A stretch of 64,000 nucleotides of DNA from Cacajao melanocephalus (GCA_963573385.1 CAUYLG010004985.1:1-64000); one strand, 5' to 3'. Positions 1 through 18,057 are shown, counted from the stretch's first letter. Notes: generated by a model not told the origin, from the letters alone. A program made the numbers and translations.

Positions 1-208
1 TGTAAGGCCGATAGCCTCGCCAGGAGCCGGATAGACAATACTCACCCCCTCCGCACCTGATAACACTTATCAGGAGGCCGGACGTCCTACTGGCGCCTGC
101 CTTCTCCATGCAGGCTCCCCACACCCACTCCTGCATTCCACCCCTAGCCCCACACTCAGTACTAAATCATACTGTCAGCCCAAAATTCAAAAATCCTGCC
201 GAGAGCCT

Positions 209-398
209 GACCAATGGCAGCTTGCCAAGTCCGGGTCCAGTCTCTCTCTCTGACCAATACAGGTGCCCATGCTTTGTTACCTTCTCCAGCCCACCTGTCC
301 ATAGCCCTGCTGGACTACCAATGGCAAGTTGCCAAGTCCAGGTCCAGTCTCTCTATGACCAATGCAGTTGCCCATGCTTTGTTTCCCCACTGACCAAT
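209..398 (+). promoter_or_regulatory. LTR U3 with internal duplication and five CCAAT boxes
   Basis: Two diverged copies of a roughly 65-bp unit start at 211 and 318 (period 107); each runs from CCAATGGCA through GCCAAGTCC to CCCATGCTTTGTT. CCAAT occurs at 211, 254, 318, 359 and 394, all in the same orientation. Such arrays bind NF-Y in other LTR promoters; activity here is inferred only. Confidence 0.7.
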
Positions 399-415
399 CT
401 ACTGCCCTCACCCCC

Positions 416-422
416 TATAAAA
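416..422 (+). promoter_or_regulatory. LTR TATA box
   Basis: CCCCCTATAAAATCCC is a canonical ERV core promoter, about 20 bases downstream of the last CCAAT box. Confidence 0.75.
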
Positions 423-512
423 TCCCATGCCCAGAACGGCCGGGCGCGACTTCTCTGGCCTCTCTCTCTCTCTCTCCCTCCCCCGGGGCCACAGAACCTC
501 GCCCGGGAGCTA

Positions 513-518
513 AATAAA
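513..518 (+). terminator. LTR polyadenylation signal AATAAA
   Basis: TAAATAAACT lies about 90 bases downstream of the TATA box, followed by a T-rich stretch, the usual R-region layout. Confidence 0.7.
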
Positions 519-585
519 CTAGAATTTAATTTGTCTCATGCTGGCCTCAGTTTCCTCATTTTAAACTTACAAGAATAACCTTACA

Positions 586-970
<385 letters not shown>

Positions 971-1075
971 TAGGAAAGTTTAACATTTAGCTCTAAATAA
1001 TAAGACAGTTGAAGTTTTTTCTGCTTTTGTTTTTGTTTTTGCTATTTCTCTGTGTGGTCTAATTTATGTTTTTCT

Positions 1076-1376
1076 TTTTTATTTTTTTCCTTTTTGGAGA
1101 CAGGATCTTGCTCTGTCACCCCGGCTGGAATGCAGTAGCATAATCATGGCTCACTGCAGCGTTGACCTCCTGGGCTCATGTGATCCTCCCACCTCAGCCT
1201 CCTGAGTAGCCGAGACTACAGTTGTGCACCACCACACCCAGCTAATTTTTTGACTTTTTGTAAAGACGAGGTCTCACTATTGCCTAAGGTGGCCTTGAAC
1301 TCCTGGGCTCAAGCCATCCTCCCGCCTCAGTCTTTCAAAGTGCTGGGCTTAAAGGTGTGAGCCACCACACCCAGCC
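1076..1376 (-). mobile_element. AluJ-type element
   Basis: Antisense Alu with old J-type features (CTCACTGCAGC, GACCTCCTGGGCTCA) and heavy divergence. Confidence 0.85.
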
Positions 1377-1689
1377 TAATTTGCTATAATTATATTTTGG
1401 TGAAAAGTTAATGAAAGTTCTTTCTACTGAAGTAGAAGCCAAAACACTTAAAAGAATGACTTAGCTTATCTTGTTTCTCCCAATCTGGGAGTGCCGCACA
1501 AACACCGAAGTGTGGGAGATTTCTGAGCACATTTGGGTAATTCTACTTTCCTGACTCACCACCCTCTTCAACACATTTGTCCACATGCAGCCACACCCCA
1601 TCCCACCCCGACACACACATGCACACACACTAATTTTCACCCCGTTGTTTCCTGGAATGTATCTGATTTATAAAATGTAATTGTAGTAT
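1377..1689. other. Unassigned intergenic sequence
   Basis: No gene or clear repeat; a short CA-rich patch lies at 1605-1631. Confidence 0.4.
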
Positions 1690-1805
1690 TTGAAACAAAT
1701 GAAAACTAGGACGCAAAGAAGTTAAGAAATTTGCCCAAGGTCTCACAGTTTATAAAGGATGAAGGTGGTATTCAAATCCCAGGTGTGACTCTGGAGCCTG
1801 GTGTC
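1690..1805 (+). mobile_element. MIR fragment
   Basis: AAGTTAAGAAATTTGCCCAAGG, then TCACAG and TTCAAATCCCAGGT-type words follow the MIR core in order. Confidence 0.7.
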
Positions 1806-1835
1806 CACTTGAGGAGCAGAAAGCAGCTATGATTG

Positions 1836-2176
1836 GGCCAGGCATGGTGGTTCACACCTATAATCCCAGCACTTTGGGAGGTGGAAGTGGGTGGATTGAT
1901 TGAGCTCAGGAATTCGAGACCAGTCTGGCCAATGTGGCAAAACCCTCTCTCTACCAAAAATACACACACACACACAAAAGCAGGGCATGGTGGTGCGTGC
2001 CTGTGGTCCCAGCTACTCAGGAGGCTAACTCTGGAGAATCACTTGAACCGGGCTTTGGGGGAGGCTGCAGTGAGCTGACATTGCACCACTGCACTCCAGC
2101 CTGGGCAACAGAGAGAGACCCTGTCTCAGAAAAAAAAAAAAAAAGAAAGAGAGAGAGAGGAAAAAAAAAAAAGAAA
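1836..2176 (+). mobile_element. Alu with CA-expanded centre
   Basis: Full-length sense Alu; the middle A-rich linker holds a short (CA)n at 1963-1975 and the tail is A/GA-rich. Confidence 0.92.
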
Positions 2177-3423
<1,247 letters not shown>

Positions 3424-3439
3424 ATTTACTACTTTTTAA

Positions 3440-3552
3440 ACCTGGTTCAGAGCATCTCTCTCTCAATCTCCTTCTCTTTCTGGCTGTCTCTCTGTCTCTG
3501 TCGTTTTCTCTCACCTCTCTACACGTGTACACACACATGCACACACACAGTC
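3440..3552 (+). repeat. TC-rich to CA-rich low-complexity tract
   Basis: CTCTCTC-type words pass into ACACACATGCACACACAC. Confidence 0.75.
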
Positions 3553-3554
3553 AT

Positions 3555-3715
3555 TTAATCCTTAAAACTCAGGTAAATGTTATCTCCATTTTATAGATGA
3601 AAAAACTGAGGCACACGAGGTTAAGTCATGTGCCAAAGGTCACAGAGCCCAGAATTACCAGAGCCAGATTTGACCCCTGCAGTCAGGCTACCTAACGATA
3701 GACCCATATTGCCTC
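3555..3715 (+). mobile_element. MIR
   Basis: ATCTCCATTTTATAGATGAA, AAACTGAGGCAC, AGGTTAAGTCA and CCAAAGGTCACAGAGC follow the MIR consensus in order. Confidence 0.85.
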
Positions 3716-4060
3716 TGAGGCCCAGCAGATGTCTGAGTCCTTATCTTACTGGATAAGATCCCACAGCAACTCAGCCTGTTAATTCTCCCTCCCAGTTTCC
3801 ACGTTCCCGTGTCTCTGGCTCCTCTTCCTCAGTACCCTCAGAGTGCTCATCCTCCTCTGCCTGCTAATGCAGGGGACCTGTGGGATTCCCTCCCAGGCCC
3901 CTTCCCAGCTGCCTTTGTGCCTCTCTCCTTGAGGGATTTCATCTGCTTTCAGGACCTCGGTTCTCTGCTTTATCTTTGGAGGAGTGGGTGCTCTCCCTGA
4001 CCCTGAGTCGCACATCCAACACACATGCTTCTTTCTCATGTCCCCAACATGCTTCAGACC
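3716..4060. other. Unassigned, possibly L2-derived
   Basis: C/T-rich sequence just upstream of a recognisable L2 segment; it may belong to the same element but is too diverged for me to align. Confidence 0.35.
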
Positions 4061-4250
4061 CCCAATTCACCATCTTTCCATTCTGTGTCCCATATTGGAA
4101 TGTCACTGCCTCCTGGTCACTCTCGACTGACCTTCATACCTGGCCTCCACCTACCTCCAAGGCATCTCATATTTCCTCTCCAGAAACAAGCTGTGTACCT
4201 CTGCATTCAATCCCCTCTGCCTGGAACACTGTCATCTGGATTCTTCAATC
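4061..4250 (+). mobile_element. L2 3' fragment
   Basis: 'CTGCATTCAATCCCCTCTGCCTGGAACACTG'-like wording (4201-4231) is the conserved L2 3' end; the C-rich stretch before it fits the upstream L2 reading. Confidence 0.55.
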
Positions 4251-5524
<1,274 letters not shown>

Positions 5525-5538
5525 TGAGCAACTTCTTT

Positions 5539-5793
5539 TTTTTCGTTTTTTGAGATGGAATGTTGCTCTGTCTCCCAGGCCAGAGTGCGGACTGCAACCT
5601 CCATCTACCAGGTTCAAGCAATTCTCCTGCCTCAGCCTCCTGAGTAGCTGGGATTACAAGCACGTGCCAGCACACCTGGCTAATTTTTGTATTTTTAGTA
5701 GAGATGGGGTTTCACCATGTTGGCCAGGTTGGTCTCAAACTCCTGATCTGCCTGTCTTGGCCTCCCAATGTGCTGGGATTACCATAACCGGTC
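5539..5793 (-). mobile_element. Alu with internal deletions
   Basis: Antisense Alu lacking parts of both arms; AGCAACTTCTTT flanks both sides. Confidence 0.9.
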
Positions 5794-5871
5794 AAGCAAC
5801 TTCTTTAAATTCTTTTGAGTCTCATTGTCTTATCTTTTGTATTGCAAAAGGAGAAAACAAAAATGACCTAA

Positions 5872-6431
<560 letters not shown>

Positions 6432-6714
6432 AATGACCTACCTGAATCAAAAAGGTATGTGAAGATTAAAACAACTCTTTATTTTGAAAACTGGCAATTG
6501 AAAAGAAAGAAACATTTTACCTTTCTTTCCAGTGGGAAATATATGTAGGGTAACTACATCATTACATCATGTCAGTTGATGAGAGAAGGCTCTATTTTAT
6601 CAAAGAATGCCAGGTACTCAATACAGAAATAATGTTAGAAATATAAAATCAGCATTTTGCAAGCTTTTTACAAGCATTTTGCAATCCTTCAAGCAAGGAT
6701 TGTCCATAGGTTTT
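6432..6714. other. AT-rich, possibly L1-related
   Basis: No clear identity; it leads directly into an L1 3' region. Confidence 0.3.
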
Positions 6715-7629
<915 letters not shown>

Positions 7630-7673
<44 letters not shown>

Positions 7674-7684
7674 GCACGCACACG
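7630..7684 (+). repeat. (CA)n microsatellite
   Basis: ACACATACACATACACAC followed by a pure CA run and CACGCACG variants. Confidence 0.9.
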
Positions 7685-8167
7685 AGTCATGCATTGCTTA
7701 ACGACTGAGACACATTCTGAGAAATGTATTGTCAAGTGATTTCCTCATTGTGGGAACATCACAGAATGTACTTACACAAACCTGGATGGTATAGCCTATC
7801 ACACACCTCGACTATATGGTACAGCCTATTCCTTCTAGCCTGCAAACCTGTGCAGCATGTTACTTACTGAATACTATAGGCAATTTTAACACAATGGTAT
7901 TTGTGTATCTAGACATATCTTAACCTAGAAGAGGTATGTAAAAACACAGTAGAAAGATCTAACAATTGCACACTTCTATAGGGCACGTATCATGAATGGG
8001 GCTTGCAAGACTGGAAGTAGCTCTGGGTGAGTGAGTGTGAAGGCCTAGGACACTACTGTAGACTTTATCAACACTGTACACTTAGGGCTGCACTAGATTT
8101 ATTTTTTACTTTCTTCAGTAATAAATTAACCTTAGCTTACTATAACTTATTTTACTTTCTGCATTTT

Positions 8168-8639
<472 letters not shown>

Positions 8640-8770
8640 TAGGTTTGTTTACACCAGCATCACACAAACGCACTAGTAATGCATTGCATTACAACATTGC
8701 AATGACTATAACATCACTAGGTGATAGGAATTTTTCAGCTTCTTTATAACCTCATGGGATGAACCACCAT

Positions 8771-9064
8771 CTTTTTTTTTTTTTGGCAACCAAGTTTTGC
8801 TCCTTCGCCCAGGCTAGAGTGAAGTGGTGTGATCTCAGCTCACTGCAACCTCCCCCTCCCAGATTCAAATGATTCTCCTTCCTCAGACTCCCAAGTAGCT
8901 GGGACTATAGGTGCCTGCTACCATGCCCGGTTAATTTCTGTATTTTTAGTAGAGATGGGGTTTTGCCATGTTGGCCAGACTGGTCTCGACTCCTGACCTC
9001 AAGTGATCCACCCACCTTGGCCTCCCAAAGTGCTGAGATTACAGGTGTGAGCCACTGCGCCCAA
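8771..9064 (-). mobile_element. Alu inside the DNA transposon
   Basis: Full antisense Alu with moderate divergence. Confidence 0.9.
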
Positions 9065-9084
9065 CTGTCTTTTTTTGTGTGTGT

Positions 9085-9254
9085 GTCTTTTTTTTTTTTT
9101 TTTTTTTGAGACAGAGTTTCACTCTGTCACCCAGGCTAGAGTGCAGTGTCACAATCTTGGCTCACTGCAACCTCCGCCTCCGGGTTCAAGCAATTCTCCT
9201 GCCTCAGCCTCTGGAGTAGCTAGGATTACAGGTATGCGCCAGCACGCCCGGCTA
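9085..9254 (-). mobile_element. Alu right arm, 5'-truncated
   Basis: Poly-T to CACGCCCGGCTAAAA; only the right arm is present. Confidence 0.85.
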
Positions 9255-9334
9255 AAAGAAGAAAATGTCATTATCACATTACCAAAGATTCCACTGCTAA
9301 CAACTTAGCATATGTCACTCCAGACCCCTTTTTT

Positions 9335-9637
9335 CTTTTTCTTTTTTTTTTTTGAGACAAAGTCTTACTCTGGCGCCCAGGCTGGAGTGCAGTGGTGTGA
9401 TCTCAGCTGACTGCAACCTCTGCCTCCCAAATTCAAGCTATTTTCTTACCTCAGCCCCCCGAGTATTTGGGATTACAGGTGCCTGTCACCATGCCCAGCT
9501 AATTTTTTTTGTATTTTTAGTAGAGACAGGGTTTTACCATGTTAGCAAGGCTGGTCTCAAACTCCTGATCTCAAGTGAACCATCCGCCTTGGCCTCCCAA
9601 AGTGCTGGAATTACAGGCGTGAGCCATCATACCTGGC
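9335..9637 (-). mobile_element. Alu inside the DNA transposon
   Basis: Full antisense Alu; transposon sequence resumes directly after it. Confidence 0.9.
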
Positions 9638-9697
9638 CAGACCACTGTCTTATATGTAGCCTGTCATTGACTGAAACGTGATGCAGTGCATGACTGT

Positions 9698-9722
9698 ATG
9701 TCAAAACGTATCAAATTGTACC
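9698..9722 (+). mobile_element. L1 3' UTR scrap resuming after the transposon
   Basis: TGTCAAAACGTATCAAATTGTA resembles the L1M 3' UTR segment that should follow 7640, so the transposon probably inserted in the L1. Confidence 0.45.
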
Positions 9723-9724
9723 TG

Positions 9725-9905
9725 TGATCATCCTTTTGATGTATCAGTTTAGCTAGGCTATAGTGCCAGTGCCAAACGCTAATCTAGGTGTTGCTGTGAA
9801 GGTCTTTTGTAGCTGTAAATTCCATAAAGTCGACTTTCAGTAAGAAAGATTATCCACAATCTGAATGGGTCTGATTAAATTAGTTGAAAGTCTTCAAAAA
9901 CAGAG
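9725..9905 (+). mobile_element. LTR fragment, same family as 28307-29087
   Basis: Shares 'CTAATCTAGGTGTTGCTGTGAAGGT' wording and the following order with the complete LTR further on; truncated. Confidence 0.6.
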
Positions 9906-9909
9906 TTAC

Positions 9910-10255
9910 AGGCCGTTTGTGGTGGCTCATGCCTATGATCCCAGCACTTTGGGAGGCTGAGGCAAATGGATCACTTGAGCTCAGAAGTTTGAGAGCAGTC
10001 TGACTTGATCTCCATTCCTATCTCTAGGAAAGAAAAAAAAAAGCAGTCTGGGCAACATGGTGAAACCCCATCTCTGCAAAAAATACAAAAATTAGCCCGG
10101 CATGGTGGCACATGCCTGTAGTCCCAGCTTCACTTTGGGAAGCTGAAGTGGGAGGATTGCTTGAGCCCAGGAGATCAAGGCTGCAGTGAGTTGTGATTGT
10201 GGCACTGCATTTCAGTCTGGGCAACAGTGAGACTCTGTCTCAAAAAAAAAAAAAG
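9910..10255 (+). mobile_element. AluJ-type with small internal insertion
   Basis: Sense Alu; about 45 bases near 10000-10045 interrupt the left arm and partly repeat the 'GCAGTCTG' words. Confidence 0.85.
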
Positions 10256-10533
10256 AATGGTTAGAGAGACGCACCATTGCTGACTTTTAAGATGAAGGAA
10301 GGGGCCATGAGTCAAGGAATGTGGGCAACCTATAATAGCTAGAAAAAGCAAGAAATAAATTCTGCCCCAGAACCTCTGCATAGCAATGCAGCCCTGCTAA
10401 CACCTTGATTTGAACCCAGTGAGATCCATGTTGAATTTCTAATCCTACAGAACTGTAAGATAATAAATTTGTACTATTTTAAGCCATTGTTTGTGACAAT
10501 TTGTTACATCAGCAATAGAAAATTATTACTACA
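10256..10533 (+). mobile_element. MLT1-type (MaLR) LTR, 3' part
   Basis: 'GATGAAGGAAGGGGCCATGAG', 'AACACCTTGATTTGAACCC', 'AACTGTAAGATAATAAATTTG' and 'CAATTTGTTACATCAGCAATAG' follow the MLT1 LTR 3' half. Confidence 0.85.
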
Positions 10534-10589
10534 GTACCCTTTTTAAATGTGCCATTAGTTATATGTTAGTTATTATTATTATATTATTA

Positions 10590-10786
10590 TTTTTAAGACA
10601 GAGTCGTGTTCTGTCACCTGGACAGGCTGGAGTGCAGTGGCACGATCACAGATTACTGCAGCCTCAAACTCCTGGGCTCAAGTGATCCTCCCTCAGCCTC
10701 CTGAGTAGCTGGGACCACAGCCATGCACCACCACACCTGGCTAACTTTTTTTAAGAGATGGGAATCTCACTATGTTACCAAGGCTG
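10590..10786 (-). mobile_element. AluJ-type, partial
   Basis: Antisense, from AGACAGAGTCG to CTATGTTACCAAGGCTGG; its 5' end is missing. Confidence 0.85.
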
Positions 10787-10832
10787 GTGTGTGTCAATTA
10801 TGCTGCAATAAAGCTGTTAAAAATTAAATGAA
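10787..10832 (+). mobile_element. L1 3' end scrap
   Basis: GTGTCAATTATGCTGCAATAAAGCTG followed by TTAAAAA is the L1M 3' terminus; it may close the L1 that begins at 6715. Confidence 0.5.
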
Positions 10833-10945
10833 GCTGACCAGTGATATCTGCCCATAGTTCTAGTTACTCAGGAGGATCACTTGAGCCTAGGAGTGAAGTC
10901 CAGCCTGGGCAATATAGTGAGACCTGGTCTCTGAAAAAAAGAAAA
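10833..10945 (+). mobile_element. Alu fragment
   Basis: Short, diverged, internally deleted sense fragment with CCAGCCTGGGCAATATAGTGAG and an A-rich tail. Confidence 0.7.
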
Positions 10946-11595
10946 TGAAATGAATCGTTAATAGAGAACTGGATATACAAATAGTGCCAATTAATACCAC
11001 ATTGTTTCACTTCTAGTTTCAAATTGAGGGTGAAGTGGATGCAACTGTATAGTTGGAAACACTGTTGTTCCCCTAAGCCCAGTTCAACTGTAGCCTCAGT
11101 TATGGCTCTAGACCGAGTTTGTGCAACCTGCCCAGGATGGCTTTGAATTCGACCCAGCACAAACTTGTAAACTTTCTTAAAACATTATGAGATTTTGCGT
11201 GTGTGTGATTTTTTTTTAGCTCATTAGCTATCATTAGTGTATTTTCTGTGCAGCCCAAGACAATTCTTCTAATTCCAGTGTGGCCCAGGGAAGCCAAAAG
11301 TTTGGATACCCCTGTGAGTCTAGACAGTAGGTGTCTTCTGATGATGTATATGAATAGGCAACACCACTGAGACTGCAGTCTAGCCATAATGTTTACATTG
11401 AATATCTTATACCTTTACATGTAACCTTTAATTTTTAGCAAATGTAGGGTATAAACTAAACATTTGTCCCAAGCAAGCAGACAGACAAATCCAGAAGGTG
11501 AAACATTATTTTGCAAGGCAGCTGGCCTGGTCTCTTGGGAAGTCAATATCATGACAAAGGGATTAGAAGAGACTAAAAGCCATGACAGGCAGATC
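10946..11595. other. Mostly unassigned; DNA-transposon-like core
   Basis: 11110-11325 resembles, in antisense, an old mammalian DNA transposon ('GGCCCAGGGAAGCCAAAAG', 'TTAGCTCATTAGCTATCATTAG'). The family is not assigned. Confidence 0.4.
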
Positions 11596-11599
11596 AGTG

Positions 11600-11890
11600 A
11601 GTAGGTCATGCCTGTAATCCCAGCACTTTGGGAGGCTAAGGTGGGCAGATCACCTGACGTCAGGAGTTCCAGACAGCCTGGCCCACGTGGTGAAACCTTG
11701 TCTCTACTAAAGATACCAACATTGGCTGGGCATGGTGGTGCCAGCCTATAGTCTCAGCTACTCGGGAGGCTGAGGCAGGAGAATCCCTTGAACCCAAACT
11801 TCAGCGATGAAGGTTGCAGTAAGCCAATTGCGCCACTGCACTCCAGCCTGGGCAACAGAACGAGCCTTCGTCTCAACAACAACAACTGGT
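11600..11890 (+). mobile_element. Alu
   Basis: Sense Alu, 5' end eroded, ending in (CAA)n. Confidence 0.9.
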
Positions 11891-12072
11891 TTAACAGATT
11901 TGCTCTAAAGGACATTTTGGGGGAAATTTGAATATGGTATGGATATTAGATAAATTGAAAGTTTACGAGAGTGAAAAGGAAGAGGTCATTGACCAAAAAA
12001 GAAAGGTTACAAAATAGTACAAAGCATATGATTTTATTTGGGTTAAAAAAAAGTGCATTGAAAAAGGTCCAG

Positions 12073-12372
12073 GCCAGGCACGGTGGCTCACACCTATAAT
12101 CCCCACACTTTGGGAGGCCAAGGGGGGTGTATTACCTGAGGTTAGGGGTTCGAGACCAGCCTGTCCAACATGGTGAAACCCCGTCTTTACCAAAAAATAC
12201 CAAAAAATTAGCCAGGCATGGTGGCAGGCACCTGTAATCCCAAATACTTGGGAGGCTGAGGTAAGAGAATCGCTTGAACTCAGGAGGCAGAGGTTGCAGT
12301 CAGCTGAGATCACGCCACTGCACTCCAGCCTGGGCGACAGAGCAAGACTTTGCCTCAAAAAAAAGAAAAAGA
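12073..12372 (+). mobile_element. Alu with target-site duplication
   Basis: Sense Alu; AAAAAGGTCCAG at 12061-12072 and 12373-12384. Confidence 0.94.
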
Positions 12373-12519
12373 AAAAAGGTCCAGAGTGACATATGCTAAG
12401 CTGTTAGCAGTGGAATCTTTGGTAATGTGATAATGACATTTTCTTATTTTTGCCTGCTTGGATTTTTCTAACTTTTTATCCTGAACATCTATGATTTTAT
12501 TATAATAAAACATTATTTT

Positions 12520-12663
12520 GGCCAGGCACAGTGGCTCACACCTGTACCAATCCCAGCATTTTGGGAGGCCGAGGCAGGGCAATCACTTGAACCTGGGAGG
12601 TGGAGGTTGCAGTGAGACAAGATCACTGCACTCCAGCCTGAGCAACGGAGTAAGACTCCATCT

Positions 12664-12665
<2 letters not shown>
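12520..12665 (+). mobile_element. Alu with large internal deletion
   Basis: The left-arm start joins directly to the right-arm GGCAATCACTTGAACC; about half the element is missing. Confidence 0.88.
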
Positions 12666-12702
<37 letters not shown>

Positions 12703-12727
12703 CAACAACAACAACAACAACAACAAA
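12666..12727 (+). repeat. Compound (CA)n(CAA)n microsatellite from an Alu tail
   Basis: A pure CA run to about 12701, then CAA repeats; it starts where the Alu poly-A tail should be. Confidence 0.92.
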
Positions 12728-12835
12728 ACTATTATTTTTAAAAGCATGTTGGGATTACCTGAGGTAACAGATAATACAAATACAGCATTTTGACTACATT
12801 AAGCATACCTGTGGCTGCTCCTCAGTGCCTAGTAG

Positions 12836-12915
12836 GCGAATAATAATAACTAACATTTACTGAGTTCTTACAAGGTGCCCAGCACACTTTTAATTGCTTT
12901 AATTATATTCATTCA
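12836..12915 (+). mobile_element. MIR, 5' part
   Basis: AATAACTAACATTTACTGAG and ACAAGGTGCCCAGCAC match the MIR 5' half. Confidence 0.75.
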
Positions 12916-13535
<620 letters not shown>

Positions 13536-13540
13536 TTTAG

Positions 13541-13835
13541 GCCGGGGCCGTGGCTCACGCCTATAATCCAAGCACTTTGGGAGGCCAAGACAGGCAGATC
13601 ACGAGAGACCATTGTGGCCAACATGGAAACCCTGTCTCTACTAAAAATACAAAAAAAAGTTAGCTGGGCATGGTGGCGTGCGCCTGTAGTCCCAGCTATT
13701 CAGGAGGCTGAGGCAGGAGAATCACTTGAACTCAGGAGGCAGAGGCTGCAGTGAGCGGAGATCATGCCACACTGCACTCTAGCCTGGGGGACAGAGCAAG
13801 ACTTTGTCTCCAAAAACAAACAAACAAACAAACAA
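13541..13835 (+). mobile_element. Alu
   Basis: Sense Alu with (CAAA)n tail; flanks AACTAATTTA and ACCTAATTTA. Confidence 0.92.
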
Positions 13836-13879
13836 AACCTAATTTAATACATGTACACACAGACACATACAAACCCCTA

Positions 13880-14040
13880 TGAGATAAGAACTATTATTGC
13901 ACCCATTTTTCAAAAGAGGAAATCCTGGCACAAAGAGGTTAAATAACTTGCCTAAGCACACACTGCTGAGGATGAGGTAGGAGAAACAGGTTCCAACTCA
14001 GGGAGCCAACTCTAAAATCTGTCCTTTGAACCATTCCCTC
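13880..14040 (+). mobile_element. MIR
   Basis: AAGAGGTTAAATAACTTGCC, CACACTGCTGAGGATGAGG and TTCCAACTCAGG follow the MIR order. Confidence 0.75.
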
Positions 14041-14092
14041 ACAGGGGGTCTCTCAACCCATCAGCCACATGGTGATAAATAAATATCTGTTT

Positions 14093-14586
<494 letters not shown>

Positions 14587-14655
14587 TTAACAGCTCTGTT
14601 AAATTTATTGGAGTGCTCAAGTTACAGCAGATTTAGGGAGCAGAAGTCATATTTT

Positions 14656-14965
14656 CTTTTTCTTTTTTTTTTTTTTGAGACAAGAGTCTGGCTCTGTCAC
14701 CAGGCACCAGGCTGGAGGGCAGTGGTGCATCTCGGCTCCCTGCAACCTCCACCTCCTGGGTTCAAGCAATTCTCCTGCCTCTGCCTCTTGAGTAGCTGGG
14801 ACTACAGGCATGCACCACCATGCCCAGCTAATTTTTGCATTTTTTTTAGTAGAGATGGGGTTTCACCATGTTGGCCAGGATGGTCTCGATCTCTTGACCT
14901 CGTGATCCACCCACCTCAGCCTCCCAAAGTGCTGGGATTACAGGTGTGAGCTACCATGCCTGGCC
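14656..14965 (-). mobile_element. Alu
   Basis: Antisense, containing the CACCAGGCACCAGGCTGG variant; flanks AGAAGTCATATTTTCTT and AGAAGTGGTATTTTCTT. Confidence 0.93.
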
Positions 14966-15017
14966 AGAAGTGGTATTTTCTTACTCTTGTATTTCATGGT
15001 GAACAGTACTGCTGTGC

Positions 15018-15725
15018 AAAGAGCACAGACTTCAAAGTCAGATAATGCTGGGTTCAAATACTGGCTCCACACCAGGGACAGATCCAGATTCTTTGGGGAC
15101 TAAAGCTTATGCAATTTTGAAAGCTCCTCTTAAGAAGAATAGGCCAGGCATGGTGGCTCATGCCTGTAATCCCAACACACTGGGAGGCCAAGCTGAGTGG
15201 ATCACTTGAGCTCAGGAGTTTGAGACTAGCCTGGCCAACATGGGGAAACCCTATCTCTACTAAAAATACAAAAATTAGCCAGGTATGGTGGCACATGCCT
15301 GTAATCCTAGCTACTCGGGACACTGAGGCAGGAGAATCACTTTAATCCAGGAGGCAGAGGTTGCACTGGGCCAAGATGGCGCCACTACACTCCAGCCTGG
15401 GCAGCAGAGCAAGACCCTGTCTGAAAAAAACAAAAACAAAACCCCAAAATTCCAAAATTATGGATACAGAATTAGTTATAGGGCCTTGATCAGGGTATGT
15501 CTAAAGAAGAGCACCTGAAGCTTGAGCTTCATTTGACTTCTGGTTAATCTGCCTCTGTCTGGCATTCATTTCTGACACTCAGTTTCTAATCTCTGAAATA
15601 AGAGTAAAAATTACTGTTTCTCATGGTTGTCAGAAGATCAACTGAGACAACCTAACTGAAGTGCCTAATACAATGTACATAGAGCGGGCACTCAATACAC
15701 GATTGTTGATAATAGTAATAATAAT
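15018..15725 (-). mobile_element. MIR split by an Alu
   Basis: 15018-15075 (AAAGAGCACAGACTTCAAAG, TGGGTTCAAATACTGGCTCC) and 15575-15725 (TTTCTAATCTCTGAAATAAG, GTGCCTAATACAATGTACAT, GGGCACTCAATACACG) are successive antisense MIR parts around an Alu and unassigned sequence. Confidence 0.7.
15142..15446 (+). mobile_element. Alu
   Basis: Full sense Alu with an A-rich (AAAAAC)n tail. Confidence 0.94.
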
Positions 15726-15764
15726 AAATAATAGAATAGAATACTTCAATTAGAAGCCAGTTTT

Positions 15765-16537
<773 letters not shown>

Positions 16538-16729
16538 AGAAGCCAGTTTTTAATCATGGTTTTGAAATAAGAACATAACATGGAGAAAAATTATTGTCAA
16601 TTCATTCAAATTTCAGCTCTGCAACTCAACTCTCTCTAGAGGCTAATTATTTTGGTTTATCCAGAGCTACCTCTCCAGAGAGAAGCCTAAGTGAGAACCA
16701 GAAAATAGAGCATGGAAAAACAAAGGCAG

Positions 16730-17027
16730 CCAAGTGTGATGGCTCACACCTGTAATCCCAGCACTTTGGAAGGCCAAAGCAGGCAAATTACCTGAGGTCA
16801 GGAGTTCAAGACCAGACTGGTCAACATGGTGAAACCCTGTCTCTACTAAAAATACAAAAATTAGTTGGGTGTGGTGGTGGGTGCCTGCAGTCCTAGCTAC
16901 TCAGGAGGCTGGGCAGGAGAATCCCTTGAACCCAGGATGCGAAGGTTGCAGTGAGCCATGATTGCACCACTGCACTCCAGTATGGGCAACAAGAATAAAA
17001 CTGTCTCAAAAAACAAACAAAAAACAA
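16730..17027 (+). mobile_element. Alu with perfect target-site duplication
   Basis: AAAAACAAAGGCAG at 16716-16729 and 17028-17041; 14 of 14 identical. Confidence 0.94.
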
Positions 17028-17127
17028 AAAAACAAAGGCAGATAGAGTATCATGGGAGAGAATCATTTGCAGGAACCTCACAAGGCCAAATTTCCACAAT
17101 GTGAATGTCAACGAGGAAAGATACTTG

Positions 17128-17362
<235 letters not shown>

Positions 17363-18050
17363 AGATATGCAAGAAAAGATATTTAACCATTTACGTCTTT
17401 TTAGTCTTTCTCAGTCAGCCAAAGGAAGGCAGATTTCAAGGTGCATTTTGGCATTGCAAGAGAAGGCAGTTGGACAGACACTATCCCGAAGCTTCAAGTT
17501 CTTAGTCACCTGAAGGCAGACTCCTGGCACTTGTTCTGCTGTGTCCTGAGGGATTATCTAAAAGCAAGACGCCCCTGGGGTCAGCTTCCTGCCCCCTAGA
17601 GAACCAACAGTATTTGCAGAAAAGCTTCCACTTGCATCTCACATTCTCTTCCAGGGGTTTGAGATTCTAAAAAAGGAGGTATCTTAATATAGATTTCCAA
17701 AAAAAACATGATAGGAGTCCTTCCTACCTTGTGGCTTCTCTTGGTTATCTGCAGGCTTTTTGTTTACAGTGACTGAGTTTTGTTTGGGTAATAAACAAAA
17801 AAATGGGGTATGTGGATGAGAAAGGTCAAAAGACAGTTGGAGGCAATTAGATTAATTAGGTAATTAAAGGGAGATATGTGGGTGATTATTCTCTTTGTTG
17901 CTAGCTACATAAGGCATCAGTATATGTTTAGTTTTTGTTAATATTTACAAATTACTCATGCCCTTTGCTATTCAACAATCACAAAGTATTCACATTTCTC
18001 CTCAGAAATTCCTCTTTGTAATACTGAAGATGAAACTGACCTCTTTTTCT
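17363..18050. other. Unassigned intergenic sequence
   Basis: No repeat, coding signal or RNA gene recognised. Confidence 0.4.
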
Positions 18051-18057
18051 TTCTTTC

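Larger units (their letters stand above)
1..585 (+). mobile_element. Complete solo LTR, class I ERV-like
   Basis: The element begins TGTAAGG and ends CCTTACA, a perfect 7-bp terminal inverted repeat. It has a TATAAAA box (416-422), an AATAAA (513-518) and a CCAAT-rich, internally duplicated U3, all in plus orientation. No internal viral sequence follows: base 586 resumes an antisense Alu in mid-element, so the LTR inserted into that Alu. The subfamily is not assigned. Confidence 0.85.

Noticed and set aside
108..578. 156-codon open frame in the first 600 bases
   Set aside because: It lies wholly inside the LTR, crosses the TATA box and AATAAA, and has no recognisable domain.
11963..12358. 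131-codon open frame on the minus strand, and many similar ones (e.g. 39744-40160, 42035-42406, 55006-55392)
   Set aside because: The peptides with words like [37 protein letters not shown] are the standard translation of antisense Alu; not genes.
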